Source: Chitinophagales bacterium (lineage in GTDB: Bacteria; Bacteroidota; Bacteroidia; Chitinophagales; UBA2359). From it: DNA of 64,000 nucleotides. Shown piece after piece: positions 15,703 to 24,806 of this stretch (position 1 is its first letter; each line of letters starts with the position of its first letter). The notes beneath the pieces are model-generated. The model saw only the letters and a list, made by a program, of their open reading frames with translations, searched no databases and was not told the origin of the DNA. The translations under genes were made by a program, and so were the position numbers. The DNA lies in the NCBI GenBank assembly GCA_041392475.1, contig JAWKLZ010000002.1, forward strand, positions 558,001-622,000, written 5' to 3'.

Positions 15703-17034
15703 ATGGCAAAACGAAGTGCAAGCAAAACCGTTTCCATTGTTTTTATGATATTGATACCACTCATTGTTATTGGCGCAGTAATTGCTAAAAAACAGGGATT
15801 TATCGACAAAAAAGCCTTGATAAAAGTGGCTACCGACAAGGCCGAAAAACATACCATCATCGAAACTGTTTCGGCAAGTGGTAAGATTTACCCCGAACTG
15901 GAGATAAAAATCACCCCCGATGTCTCAGGTGAAGTCGTGACATTGAACATTCAAGAAGGTGACTCAGTGAAAGCAGGTCAGTTACTCGCCAAAATTGACC
16001 CAGAAGCATACGTGTCTTTCGTGGATAGAGCAGAAGCGGCCGTCAAGTCCGCCCAATCTACACTTTCCAATACCAAAGCCCGTTCACTGCAAGCAAAAGT
16101 GCAGATGGACAATGCCCAAAGGGTGTATAACCGAAACAAAAAACTTTTTGAAGAGGAGTTGCTTTCACAAGCCGAATACGAAAGCGCAGAAGCCCAATAT
16201 GAAAGTGCAAAGGCTGAATACCAAGCAGCTTTGAAAAACATTGAAGGCGGAGAATACAACATCGAAAGTGCAGAAGCGAGTTTTAGGGAAGCAAAGGACA
16301 ACCTTCGCAAAACCAATATTTATGCGCCCATTAGTGGCGTTGTGTCGAGGGTAAGTATTGAAAAAGGGGAGCGAGTAGTCGGAACTTCACAGTTTGCAGG
16401 AACAGAAATCATTCGGATTGCCAACTTCAATGACATTGAAGCACGAGTGGATGTTAGTGAAAATGATATTTTGCGGGTCAGTTTGGGCGATACGGCTTTG
16501 GTGGAAGTAGATGCCTATATTGACCGAAAATTCAAAGGCGTGGTGACACAAATTGCCAATTCTGCCAACTTGGATTCCCAAATTTCGAGTGACCAAATCA
16601 CCAATTTTACCGTCCAGATTCGCTTATTACCTGATTCCTACACCGACCTCACCCAAAAATTCCAATTTCCTTTTCGACCAGGAATGTCTGCTTCGGTGGA
16701 TATTCAAACCCACAAAATCTCCAATACTCTAGCTGTGCCAATTCAATGCGTGACGGCTCGTGAAATCCCCGATTCACTCAAAACCAATATGTCAAAAGAG
16801 GAAGCGGAAGAACTTCAAGAGTTGGTGTACGTGTATGCAGACGGAAAGGTGATCAGCAGCAAAGTGACGACTGGTATTCAAGACGAAAACTACATTCAGA
16901 TATTGTCGGGCTTGACGGAAGGTGCGGAGGTAGTCAGTGCGCCTTACCGAACAATTGCAAAAAAATTGGAGGATGATATGAAGGTGGACAAAGTGGATAA
17001 GGAGGATTTGTTTAAGAAGGAAGATGAAGAGTAA
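15703..17034 (+). CDS. periplasmic adaptor subunit of an efflux system (HlyD/MacA type)
   Basis: The product has 443 residues with a single N-terminal membrane anchor (residues 9-26, VSIVFMILIPLIVIGAVI). After it come the first lipoyl half (SGKIYPELEIKITPDVSGEV), a long helical hairpin of about residues 100-195, the second lipoyl half (IYAPISGVVSRVSIEKGERV) and beta-barrel and membrane-proximal domains. This is the layout of MacA/RND-type adaptors. The C-terminal 20 residues are strongly charged (KVDKVDKEDLFKKEDEE). In most Bacteroidota such a tolC-macA pair is followed by macB-like ABC genes; here the next gene is an unrelated outer-membrane protein, so the pump must be encoded elsewhere or has been lost. 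Confidence 0.9.
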   Translation: MAKRSASKTVSIVFMILIPLIVIGAVIAKKQGFIDKKALIKVATDKAEKHTIIETVSASGKIYPELEIKITPDVSGEVVTLNIQEGDSVKAGQLLAKIDPEAYVSFVDRAEAAVKSAQSTLSNTKARSLQAKVQMDNAQRVYNRNKKLFEEELLSQAEYESAEAQYESAKAEYQAALKNIEGGEYNIESAEASFREAKDNLRKTNIYAPISGVVSRVSIEKGERVVGTSQFAGTEIIRIANFNDIEARVDVSENDILRVSLGDTALVEVDAYIDRKFKGVVTQIANSANLDSQISSDQITNFTVQIRLLPDSYTDLTQKFQFPFRPGMSASVDIQTHKISNTLAVPIQCVTAREIPDSLKTNMSKEEAEELQELVYVYADGKVISSKVTTGIQDENYIQILSGLTEGAEVVSAPYRTIAKKLEDDMKVDKVDKEDLFKKEDEE

Positions 17035-17236
17035 AATGGGAAGTGAAGAATGTTGATTGTTAGTTTAGTAAAAAAAATATTTGAATTATGAGGAACTATT
17101 AAAGTCATATTAATGTAATTCTATTATCTACTATTTCAAATATCCTTGCTTTGCTACTTAACAATGCATCTTTAAAGATACCCCCACTTTCAAATACATT
17201 TTATATTTTCTTAATAATAATTAAAATGTATTAACC

Positions 17237-18592
17237 ATGAAAAAACTATTTGCAATCACATACTTATTACTCTCTTTTTGTTTAGTTCCCAATTTATTTG
17301 CACAAACCGATTTCGTCAAAGTTGTTCCCCTTAGCAAATACGACTTCAAAATATCCAATACATCTTCCTTCAATTTTCAAGTTCAAATAAAAGGGCATGA
17401 TTATCCGATATCGTCAGGTAAAATGCAACCATTTAAAACAAAAAATATTGATGAGAGTACGACTATGCAGCTTATTTATTCAAAACCTGAATACAATAGG
17501 GTAAAGAACGTGGTAATACGTGAATTGGCAAAGTACTTTGTTTTCGACAAAATAAGAGAGGTTGTAAATGAGTATGTGAAAGAAATACAGGAAGAAAGAA
17601 AGTCAAGTTTAAAGGATGTACTTACTCGCAAGTTTAGCGATTTTGTTTTTGAGTATTGGCTAGAACAAGAAATAGATAGATTGCAAGATATACTAAAGAC
17701 AAATGAATCATTGTATGCTGCCTCACGGGGAGCCCAAAATGACTACAGTTCAAACTTTCACAAAACCTATATTTATTCTTATGCTACTGCGGGAACAATA
17801 GGCAAGAGGGGACTGACTCCAGTTGTAAATGCAGTTTGGGATTTTCCGACAAAAAAGCACGATTTAGGTGATTATTGGGATCGAAGGAGTTCCGATTTTT
17901 CGAGTAATGTAACAGTATCTATTCGGTTATCACCTGAATTGAAGTGGGGAAACAAAAACACCTTTACGAGTTTGCATGGCTTTGTATCTCTTTATAGACC
18001 ATCTTACGGTTTGAAAACGGGGAATAGAACATTTTATGTAGGGGAAGAATACATTGAAGGTGATGCAAGTCCGCTCACAGAACTTCGCACAGGACAAAAC
18101 ATCAACTTGAACCTCAATCAAATATCGGGAGGTATTTTCATCCGCAATTTTTTCTATCCCAAACTATTTTTGGATATTGGAGCAGGCTACACCTTTGCAA
18201 ATACAGCCAGACTTCATTTTGATCCTCAAGGGGACAACAAAACTACTATAAATCATCTACCTAACTCTATTAATTTTGATGAGAAAAAACCAAAAGATGT
18301 TGCAATAGTACAACAAAAAGAACTCTATGGGATGGCTCAAGTAGGAATTTATCTGACTAATTTTGGCTATAAAAATCCAGCAGCAGGCTTTTTCTTGATT
18401 GGGGGATGTAAAGTAGGCTATCAACCCATAATTGAAATCGGAGATAATTATGAATTGTACAATACCAATAATGAAACAGGAAATGGGATAAGTCCTGTAA
18501 AAGTTCCAATAATGGAAACAGCGCAGGTAAATCAACAATTAGAACAAAAACCAAAAATATCCCTAAAGTTTGGTTTTGGAATATCATTTTAA
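17237..18592 (+). CDS. hypothetical outer membrane protein
   Basis: The product has 451 residues with a clear signal peptide (residues 1-22, LLLSFCLVPNLFAQ). Residues 100-150 are helical and charged (REVVNEYVKEIQEERKSSLK). From about residue 180 onward alternating strands dominate, with segments such as FIRNFFYPKLFLDIGAGYTF and LYGMAQVGIYLTNFGYKNPA, and the chain ends in Phe (KFGFGISF), the usual end of an outer-membrane barrel. No family is recognised. It stands alone, about 200 bases after the adaptor gene and 260 before a secreted glycosidase, all on the plus strand. Confidence 0.75.
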   Translation: MKKLFAITYLLLSFCLVPNLFAQTDFVKVVPLSKYDFKISNTSSFNFQVQIKGHDYPISSGKMQPFKTKNIDESTTMQLIYSKPEYNRVKNVVIRELAKYFVFDKIREVVNEYVKEIQEERKSSLKDVLTRKFSDFVFEYWLEQEIDRLQDILKTNESLYAASRGAQNDYSSNFHKTYIYSYATAGTIGKRGLTPVVNAVWDFPTKKHDLGDYWDRRSSDFSSNVTVSIRLSPELKWGNKNTFTSLHGFVSLYRPSYGLKTGNRTFYVGEEYIEGDASPLTELRTGQNINLNLNQISGGIFIRNFFYPKLFLDIGAGYTFANTARLHFDPQGDNKTTINHLPNSINFDEKKPKDVAIVQQKELYGMAQVGIYLTNFGYKNPAAGFFLIGGCKVGYQPIIEIGDNYELYNTNNETGNGISPVKVPIMETAQVNQQLEQKPKISLKFGFGISF

Positions 18593-18853
18593 AACCAACC
18601 ACCCTTCAAATACATTAACAATCTAACACTTCAAATACACGAACACAACAACACCAAAATACGCCATCTTTTGGAATTTGGTAGTGAATTGTAGCCTGTC
18701 ATCGAATCCATAATCAGAAAAATTTTTCGGGATTTAGTCTTCAGATACTGTTTAGTTTACCTTATGAAATTCCCTTGAGTTTTTATGAAATACTCGAACT
18801 TTTGCTGAGAAGAACGGTTCTCTCTACATTACTCAAGAGAAAAAGAGCAAAAA

Positions 18854-20674
18854 ATGAAGATACATCCCTTCCAATTCCTATTTTTACTTCTAATATTTTG
18901 TCCATTCAGTTTCAATCTAAAAGCCCAAACAACTATTGAAAAAACCGAAAATGGCTGGACGTTACTAGTTAAAGGAAAACCATTTGCGGTGAAAGGAGTC
19001 ACTTTTGGATATGACAAAAATGTTGAAAATTACGAAAGCTATTTTCAAGATTTACAATTCCTCGGTGTGAATACCATTCGACTATGGGCAACCAATGAAA
19101 ACACCAAACAACTACTCGATGTAGCACATGCTCATGGCATTCGAGTCATGATAGGGATATGGATGCGACATGGCCGTCCAGGAATGGAAGACGATGATAG
19201 TTTCAATTACCTTGAGGATAATCAAGGCATGGAAAAAATGTATCTCAATGCCATTCAAACAGTAGAAAAATACAAAGACCATCCCGCAGTACTGATGTGG
19301 GGTGTTGGAAATGAAGTCTATCTGAATATGTCGACAGATGCCGAAAAAAAGGCTTATTCTCTGCTATTGGAAAAAATAGCAAGCCAAATCAAACAATTGG
19401 ATTCCAATCATCCTATCGCATCTGTAGAAGCATGGACTTTTGGAATAGATTGGTGGCAGAAATGGGTTCCTTCTATTGACATCTATGGAATCAATTGCTA
19501 TGGTTCAGGTGCCAATTTTTTGCCTGAGGAATTGGCAAAAAAAGGCGTAAAAAAACCTTATGTGATTACTGAATTTGGTGTGACAGGTGAATGGGATATC
19601 CAAGAAGAAAAGAATGGCATCAAAATAGAACCAACTGACCACCAAAAATATGAAGCCATTACGAATGGTTATCAAAACTGGATTAAAAACCAAGCTACAT
19701 GTTTGGGAGTGTATGTATTCCATTATGGTAATGGGAATGATTTTGCTTCTCCTTGGCTCCTCACCCACCACAGAAAAATGTACCGTCCACAATATTGGGC
19801 AATAAGAGAAGCCTATACGGGAAACAAGCCTACCAACAATGTGCCTCGTATTGAAAACTTTGTATTGCCTGACTCTAAACTAAATAGTGGAATGTGGGTT
19901 CCTGTTTCTCTGTCCATATCAGATACTGAAAACGAAGAGATTGAGGTTGATTTTTTTTACAACCAACGGACAGGAAGCCGCAAACGTCGCAATCAAATCA
20001 ACCCACTTCTTTATCGTGGCAACCTTCAAGAGGGTTTTGAAATTCAATTACCCAATGAAGATGGAGCTATCAAAGTATATGTCAACGCCAAAGATACATT
20101 CAACAATGTGGGGGTTGCCTCGACATCCATTGTTGTGATAGATAAAAAGGCGAGAGAAAAAAAATACCTTGCAGCCAAAACGAATCTTCCCTTTTATGTA
20201 TATCAGGAAGGCTTCGATATGCCCTATGTTCCTTCTGGCTACATGGGAAACATTGACCATATTGAAGTAGATCTGCATAGCCAATCCGACGTACATGCAG
20301 GAAAGTATGGCTTAAAAATTGCTTATACGGCAAGCGATAATTGGTATGGAGTAGGTTTTGTAGATCCTGCAAACGATTGGGGCGACATACTTGGAGGCTA
20401 CGATATTTCTGGGGCAAAGACGTTTAGCTTTTGGGCCAAAGCAAATGATACCAACGTAAAAGCTACCATTGGTTTTGGACTAATAGACAAGGATAAACCA
20501 TTTCCAGATACTGCCAAGAAATCGAAAGAAATTGTATTGACTACCGAATGGAAACAGTATTCTATCAACATTAAGAAACTCGACCTTACCTGTATTCGAT
20601 CTGGCTTGGTTATTTTTTCAAGCAGCAATGGATTTCCCCATGAAATTTATTTAGATGATGTTGTATTTGAATAA
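18854..20674 (+). CDS. secreted glycoside hydrolase, GH-A clan (GH2-like TIM barrel) with C-terminal carbohydrate-binding-like domain
   Basis: The product has 606 residues with a signal peptide (residues 1-24, ending LKAQ). Residues 40-320 form a TIM barrel typical of GH2-type and related clan A enzymes. The acid/base is probably Glu154 in VLMWGVGNEVYLN, and the nucleophile Glu240 in PYVITEFGVTGEW. Residues 330-430 look like a beta-sandwich linker domain, and residues 440-606 like a carbohydrate-binding jelly roll (YGLKIAYTASDNWYGVGFVD, SFWAKANDTNVKATIGFGLI). There is no type IX sorting tail. The substrate cannot be read from sequence; beta-glucan or beta-mannan is plausible. Confidence 0.85.
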   Translation: MKIHPFQFLFLLLIFCPFSFNLKAQTTIEKTENGWTLLVKGKPFAVKGVTFGYDKNVENYESYFQDLQFLGVNTIRLWATNENTKQLLDVAHAHGIRVMIGIWMRHGRPGMEDDDSFNYLEDNQGMEKMYLNAIQTVEKYKDHPAVLMWGVGNEVYLNMSTDAEKKAYSLLLEKIASQIKQLDSNHPIASVEAWTFGIDWWQKWVPSIDIYGINCYGSGANFLPEELAKKGVKKPYVITEFGVTGEWDIQEEKNGIKIEPTDHQKYEAITNGYQNWIKNQATCLGVYVFHYGNGNDFASPWLLTHHRKMYRPQYWAIREAYTGNKPTNNVPRIENFVLPDSKLNSGMWVPVSLSISDTENEEIEVDFFYNQRTGSRKRRNQINPLLYRGNLQEGFEIQLPNEDGAIKVYVNAKDTFNNVGVASTSIVVIDKKAREKKYLAAKTNLPFYVYQEGFDMPYVPSGYMGNIDHIEVDLHSQSDVHAGKYGLKIAYTASDNWYGVGFVDPANDWGDILGGYDISGAKTFSFWAKANDTNVKATIGFGLIDKDKPFPDTAKKSKEIVLTTEWKQYSINIKKLDLTCIRSGLVIFSSSNGFPHEIYLDDVVFE

Positions 20675-20809
20675 TTAAATCGGGTAGTTTTTATTAAACG
20701 CAGAGATAGAGAGGCGCAGAGATTTGATTATCAAATAATTACGAAAACTACTTTATTTTCTAATCACCTGACTATCCGTTTATTAGAAAAATACTGCAGA
20801 CTATTGATT

Positions 20810-20951
20810 TTAGACTTTGGACGAAAGATTAAAGACATAAAACAAAAAATTTTAAATCATTGACAGCGAAGGAATTAAGTGAAATCGTATTGAAAATATA
20901 ATTTGCTCATAACCAAATATTTACTTCTTTTGTCTTTCGTACAAAGTCCAA
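20810..20951. mobile_element. short non-autonomous element with IS-like ends
   Basis: TTAGACTTTGGAC (20810-20822) is identical to the end of the insertion sequence at 10172-10184. GTACAAAGTCCAA (20939-20951) is its inverted partner with two mismatches, and the next six bases inwards (GAAAGA) also match. The 142-base element has no coding capacity, so it is either a MITE mobilised by that transposase or an internally deleted relic. No clear target duplication is seen. Confidence 0.65.
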
Positions 20952-21052
20952 TTATTTTGTAACCATCAGTTTTTCAAAAAAGACTTTTTCCATTCCAATT
21001 GTCGGCGAACCATAAAAGTGTCGCCGAAATTTCCACTTCCAAACGAAAATTC

Positions 21053-21091
21053 GCCAATGAAACATGCCGAAAAAGTCGGTACAATTTCCAA
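21053..21091 (+). repeat. dispersed repeat copy 1
   Basis: A 39-base segment (GCCAATGAAACATGCCGAAA, continuing AAGTCGGTACAATTTCCAA) recurs at 56959-56997 with two mismatches. It contains the small hairpin GCCGA-AAAAG-TCGGT-like core and lies between TGTCGCCGA and TCGGCGACA arms in this copy (about 21019-21103). Confidence 0.75.
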
Positions 21092-21112
21092 ACTCGGCGA
21101 CATTTGAGTGGC

Positions 21113-22570
21113 TCACTCCACTATCAACTTCCCACCTTCAACTCGCTCTTCTCCAATCTCAACACTATACAAATAAACCCCGCTCACCCAATCCTCTACC
21201 TCTAATGTAAGTGTTTTATCATTACTATCCAACCTCCAATCTCCAACTTCTCTCCCTTGATAATCATACACCTTCAATACCCCATCTTTCGGAATCTGAT
21301 ACTCAATAGTAGCCTGCCCTCTCACAGGATTGGGACTAATCTGTACAAAAACCTCTCTCCCTCCAATCACTACATCCTCAATATCCACCACCGTCTCCAC
21401 ACAACCCAATTCCTCACAGAAATTACCTTCTTCGTCTATCGTGACGAGCCAACCGTGTTGAGGAAGTGGAAAATGCTTAAACCCTGCCAATACATAACCT
21501 CCTTCAATGGGTTCGATGTCTCGGATATATATATCTGAATGAGGGTCGAAAGTAATTCGTTTTGTCCACAAAGTATCGCCCCTTGAACTAAAATTCATGA
21601 GTAGAGGCTGGTAATGATTGTGTTCGTTTTCAATAAAAGCAACTCCCATAAAACTATTATCTTCTCTTATAATAAACTCTGTTTGAATAGGGTGCAAACC
21701 ATCTATGTCATATATTTTCTCCCAAACAATACTTCCACTATCATCAATCTCTACATGATAATTCTTTTTAACTCCATTCTCTCTTATAGAACTAGAAAAT
21801 ATAAAGTTATTTTTTCTATTAACTTGAATAATGGCAGCCCCATCAAATTCTATACTACCATAATTCTTGCCCCATATTTTTTCTCCTTCTTCATCAATTC
21901 TTATAATATATACATCGGTATCTTCATAAGCAGGAGAGGTTGCAGCAAAACCAGAAATAAGATATCCTCCATTGGGAGATTCTGCTGCCCATGCCCCATA
22001 AGAGTAGCCATTCCATTTGTAGCGTTTATCCCATAACTTGAATCCTCCTTCTTGGGTTTTAATGACATAATAATAAACATCATCGTTCAAAACTTCTTGA
22101 AAACCTGTAATTAAGTAACCACCATCACTTGTTTTCATTAGGTGCAAAGGAGCTTCATCACCAGCTTCTCCATAACTTTGAGTCCAAAGAACTGTTCCAT
22201 CGCCCATAAATTTCATAAGTACCACATCTTTGTCTTCTTTAGCAATAGTTTTGTATTTTGAATAAATAATGGCAAAATGTCCATCGTCTGTAGGAATAAA
22301 TGCTGCCCCTGTCACTATATTACCCACAGTAGAATCATCATCTAAAATTTTTATCCAAAGCATTTCTCCACTATAAGAAGTTTTTGCTAAAAAAATAGCC
22401 TTATATCCCACCGTATTGTAAATACCTACAGCTAATATTCCGTTTTCAATTGGAAGAGTTGCTCGACAAACAAGATTATTATTAGGAAAAGAAATTTCAG
22501 TACTAAAGAGTGTAAAATCTTGTGCTTGAATTATTTGGCAGAAAAATACAAAAATTATAATATATTTCAT
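21113..22570 (-). CDS. type IX secreted protein, repeat-rich beta-propeller-like (copy B2)
   Basis: The preferred start is ATG 22568-22570, giving 485 residues that begin with a signal peptide (MKYIIIFVFFCQIIQAQ); an in-frame codon 48 bases upstream would add residues before the signal and is rejected. The body has repeated W/G-rich units such as GDGTVLWTQSYGEAGDEAPL and SDGGYLITGFQE, seen in long repeat proteins that fold as beta-propellers. The last 80 residues are a type IX sorting tail (VQISPNPVRGQATIEYQIPK, then VYDYQGREV, SGVYLYSVEIGEE, GGKLIVE), which directs export through the SprA-type translocon encoded at 26-34 kb. It is a paralogue of the 23237-24739 gene; both are preceded by a gene fragment of another cargo family. 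Confidence 0.88.
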   Translation of the reverse strand: MKYIIIFVFFCQIIQAQDFTLFSTEISFPNNNLVCRATLPIENGILAVGIYNTVGYKAIFLAKTSYSGEMLWIKILDDDSTVGNIVTGAAFIPTDDGHFAIIYSKYKTIAKEDKDVVLMKFMGDGTVLWTQSYGEAGDEAPLHLMKTSDGGYLITGFQEVLNDDVYYYVIKTQEGGFKLWDKRYKWNGYSYGAWAAESPNGGYLISGFAATSPAYEDTDVYIIRIDEEGEKIWGKNYGSIEFDGAAIIQVNRKNNFIFSSSIRENGVKKNYHVEIDDSGSIVWEKIYDIDGLHPIQTEFIIREDNSFMGVAFIENEHNHYQPLLMNFSSRGDTLWTKRITFDPHSDIYIRDIEPIEGGYVLAGFKHFPLPQHGWLVTIDEEGNFCEELGCVETVVDIEDVVIGGREVFVQISPNPVRGQATIEYQIPKDGVLKVYDYQGREVGDWRLDSNDKTLTLEVEDWVSGVYLYSVEIGEERVEGGKLIVE

Positions 22571-22593
22571 ATTCTTTATTTTTTTAGACAAAT

Positions 22594-22623
22594 AAGGTGT
22601 GTTGCCTCTAAGCAACACACCTT
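22594..22623 (-). terminator. hairpin between cargo genes A2 and B2
   Basis: AAGGTGTGTTGC (22594-22605) pairs perfectly with GCAACACACCTT (22612-22623), loop of six bases. It lies between the stop of the 202-residue gene and the start of B2. A different hairpin occupies the equivalent position between A1 and B1. Confidence 0.75.
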
Positions 22624-22631
22624 AAAGTAAG

Positions 22632-23240
22632 TTATCTGATAATGATGAGTTTTTCCGTAATAGTTCCGACACCAACCAAAGATACTTTGCAGAAATAAGT
22701 GCCTACATTCAAGGTACGGAGGTCTATTTCATTCTCTTGTTGTAGGAAAGCTTGAAAAACTTTTTTTCCCTTCAAATCATAGATGTGAATATTCGCCTTC
22801 ACGTCTTGGATATTTCTATTAAAGACCAATTGAAGGTAATCTTTTGTAGGATTGGGATACATCACTAAAGAAATATCCTCATTCACCTCAATTCTATTAC
22901 CTGTTATCAACTTTTCACTTCTTTTACTCGACTGTCCTCCAAGATTTACCCCTCGAACATATTGTTTATCAAAATACAGTGCCAACATCGACTCTGCAAA
23001 AGCCGCAATATAGGCATCTTGATTCGTTGACAAATGCTGAAGGTTTGTTTCATGATTGTTATTCACTCCAACAACCAACATGGTCAAAATGTCGTGTAGT
23101 GGTGTTGAATTGGGAATTCGAGCCAAAGTAATTTGGGCTTGTCCTGTATCCGCTTGATGCAAATAATAAGGTACCAATACCCTGTTCCCCCAATCGTTGT
23201 TTTCGCTTTTCAATAAGCACTTGATGGCGAGGTGATTCAT
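22632..23240 (-). CDS. C-terminal fragment of a type IX cargo protein (A2)
   Basis: The 202-residue product lacks a signal peptide. It aligns by eye with the second half of the 24807-25877 product: CLLKSENNDWGNRVLVPYYL against QLLTAQNEEWSKRILVASYL, and DAYIAAFAESMLALYFDKQY against DRYIATLAESALTIYFGHRF. It ends in a sorting tail (LVMYPNPTKDYLQLVFNRN, then GTYFCKVSLVG, EKLIIIR). Its ATG overlaps the stop codon of the upstream cargo gene (ATGA at 23237-23240), which looks like the scar of a recombination that removed the 5' part, so secretion of this piece is doubtful. I regard it as a truncated duplicate. Confidence 0.6.
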   Translation of the reverse strand: MNHLAIKCLLKSENNDWGNRVLVPYYLHQADTGQAQITLARIPNSTPLHDILTMLVVGVNNNHETNLQHLSTNQDAYIAAFAESMLALYFDKQYVRGVNLGGQSSKRSEKLITGNRIEVNEDISLVMYPNPTKDYLQLVFNRNIQDVKANIHIYDLKGKKVFQAFLQQENEIDLRTLNVGTYFCKVSLVGVGTITEKLIIIR

Positions 23241-24739
23241 TCCACAATAAATTTACCTCCTTCAATTCGCTCTCCTCCAATTTCCAACTGATACAAATAA
23301 ACTCCACTCGTCCAATCTCCAATCTCCAATGTCAAACTCGAATTATTCATTTTCAATTCCCAACTATCCATTAGTCGCCCTTGATAATCATATACCTTCA
23401 ATACGCCCTCTTTCGGAATTTGGTAGTGAATGGTCGTTTGTTGGCGGGCGGGATTGGGCGCAATCTGTACTTGGTAGGAACTCGATGTAGGGAAATGTGG
23501 AATATCCGTCACCACCACCGTACTATCACACCCTTCAAAATCCGCCTCTGCATAAGTTCGACCTTCTGAACAAGTATTCCCTTCCTCATCAATTGTCAAA
23601 ATCCAACCATATTGAGGCGTAGGAAAAAAACGATGCCCTGCCAATACATAGCCTCCTTCTATTTTTTCGATGTCTCGTATATATACACTTGCATTGGGGT
23701 CAGCAGTGATGGTTTTTGTCCAAAGCGTGTCTCCACGAGAATCAAAATTCATGATTATTGGTTGATAGGTTCCGTATTCGTTTTCATATACTGCAACTCC
23801 AATAAAACCATTATCAGGCTTGATAATAATCTTCGTTTGACTAGTGGAAATGCTTGGAAGTTGATGCTTTCTTTCCCAAATAATATTTCCAATGGTATTT
23901 AATTTGGCGATATACGTTTTTCTTACATCATCACTTTCATTTATACCTCCCCAAAGTATGTATTCATCACTATTGAGAGGAACTACTTGACCACCTAAAT
24001 CACTATTTTCTGTTCCGTAATTTTTTTGCCATTGTAACTGTCCTTTATCATTCGTTTTCACGCAATACATATCAAAATCAGTTATGGGACTTTTTCCATA
24101 TCCAGAGAAAATATAGCCCCCATCCAAGGTCTCATTGGCATGGAAAGCAACAGAAGTTCCTCCCAAACTATAGGTTTTTTCCCACTCTGCTTCCCCTTCT
24201 GAATCTGTTTTGATAATGTAAAAATGAAAACGTTCTATGTCTCGAAACCCTGTCAATAAAAATCCATTGTCTTTGGTATGTAATAAATGGTAAGCCCTTT
24301 CTCGATTTTCTCCAACCATTCCATAAGTTCTTTTCCAAGTAATTTCTCCATCAACTGTAAACTTGACCAAAGCTATATCAATATCTTCAAAAGTAATATC
24401 TTTATAGATTCCATAAGTAGCAGCAAAATTATTTTCATCTATTTGAACTAAGCATGTTCCTGTTGCACTCCCTCCATCTGTTCCTAATTCGAGAGCAACC
24501 TCTAATGAATGGATCCAAATTAAATCTCCATATATATCCATTTTGGCAATAAAGACTACTCTCCCCTCTAAATTTGTGTAGTTTCCTAAAACCAAATAAG
24601 CATTAGAAAGTGGAAGAGTTGCCACTACTACTAAATTTGTACTTGGAAGTTGCAACTTTTTATTGAAGTAGGTAAAGTTTTGAGAAAATAGATTTACTGA
24701 TAAGCAAGTGGCAAATAGAAATATTAGTAAGTGTTTCAT
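23237..24739 (-). CDS. type IX secreted protein, repeat-rich beta-propeller-like (copy B1)
   Basis: The product has 500 residues and begins with a signal peptide (MKHLLIFLFATCLSVNLFSQ). It is colinear with the 21113-22570 product: both carry paired segments such as SLEVALELGTDGGSATGTCL, ENRERAYHLLHTKDNGFLLT and GYVLAGHRFFPTPQYGWILT, and the same tail (VQIAPNPARQQTTIHYQIPK, VYDYQGRLMD, SGVYLYQLEIGGE, GGKFIVE). The sorting tail marks it for type IX secretion and attachment or release at the cell surface. The repeats suggest a beta-propeller, but no ligand can be inferred. The gene ends in a 4-base overlap with the truncated A2 gene. Confidence 0.88.
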   Translation of the reverse strand: MKHLLIFLFATCLSVNLFSQNFTYFNKKLQLPSTNLVVVATLPLSNAYLVLGNYTNLEGRVVFIAKMDIYGDLIWIHSLEVALELGTDGGSATGTCLVQIDENNFAATYGIYKDITFEDIDIALVKFTVDGEITWKRTYGMVGENRERAYHLLHTKDNGFLLTGFRDIERFHFYIIKTDSEGEAEWEKTYSLGGTSVAFHANETLDGGYIFSGYGKSPITDFDMYCVKTNDKGQLQWQKNYGTENSDLGGQVVPLNSDEYILWGGINESDDVRKTYIAKLNTIGNIIWERKHQLPSISTSQTKIIIKPDNGFIGVAVYENEYGTYQPIIMNFDSRGDTLWTKTITADPNASVYIRDIEKIEGGYVLAGHRFFPTPQYGWILTIDEEGNTCSEGRTYAEADFEGCDSTVVVTDIPHFPTSSSYQVQIAPNPARQQTTIHYQIPKEGVLKVYDYQGRLMDSWELKMNNSSLTLEIGDWTSGVYLYQLEIGGERIEGGKFIVE

Positions 24740-24761
24740 TTTGAGCTATTTTAAAAAATAA

Positions 24762-24787
24762 GACTTTCCCAAATACATGGGAAAGTC
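24762..24787 (-). terminator. hairpin between cargo genes A1 and B1
   Basis: GACTTTCCCA (24762-24771) pairs with TGGGAAAGTC (24778-24787) around a six-base loop in the 67-base gap between A1 and B1. It occupies the same place as the hairpin at 22594-22623 but has a different sequence. Confidence 0.65.
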
Positions 24788-24806
24788 CTATTGGTAAAGA
24801 AATAGA

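Larger units (their letters stand above)
20675..21112. other. gene-free spacer with an IS-derived element and a dispersed repeat
   Basis: No convincing frame is seen in this stretch between the glycosidase gene and the type IX cargo genes. It holds the mini-element at 20810-20951 and a hairpin-rich repeat around 21000-21110. Confidence 0.7.
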
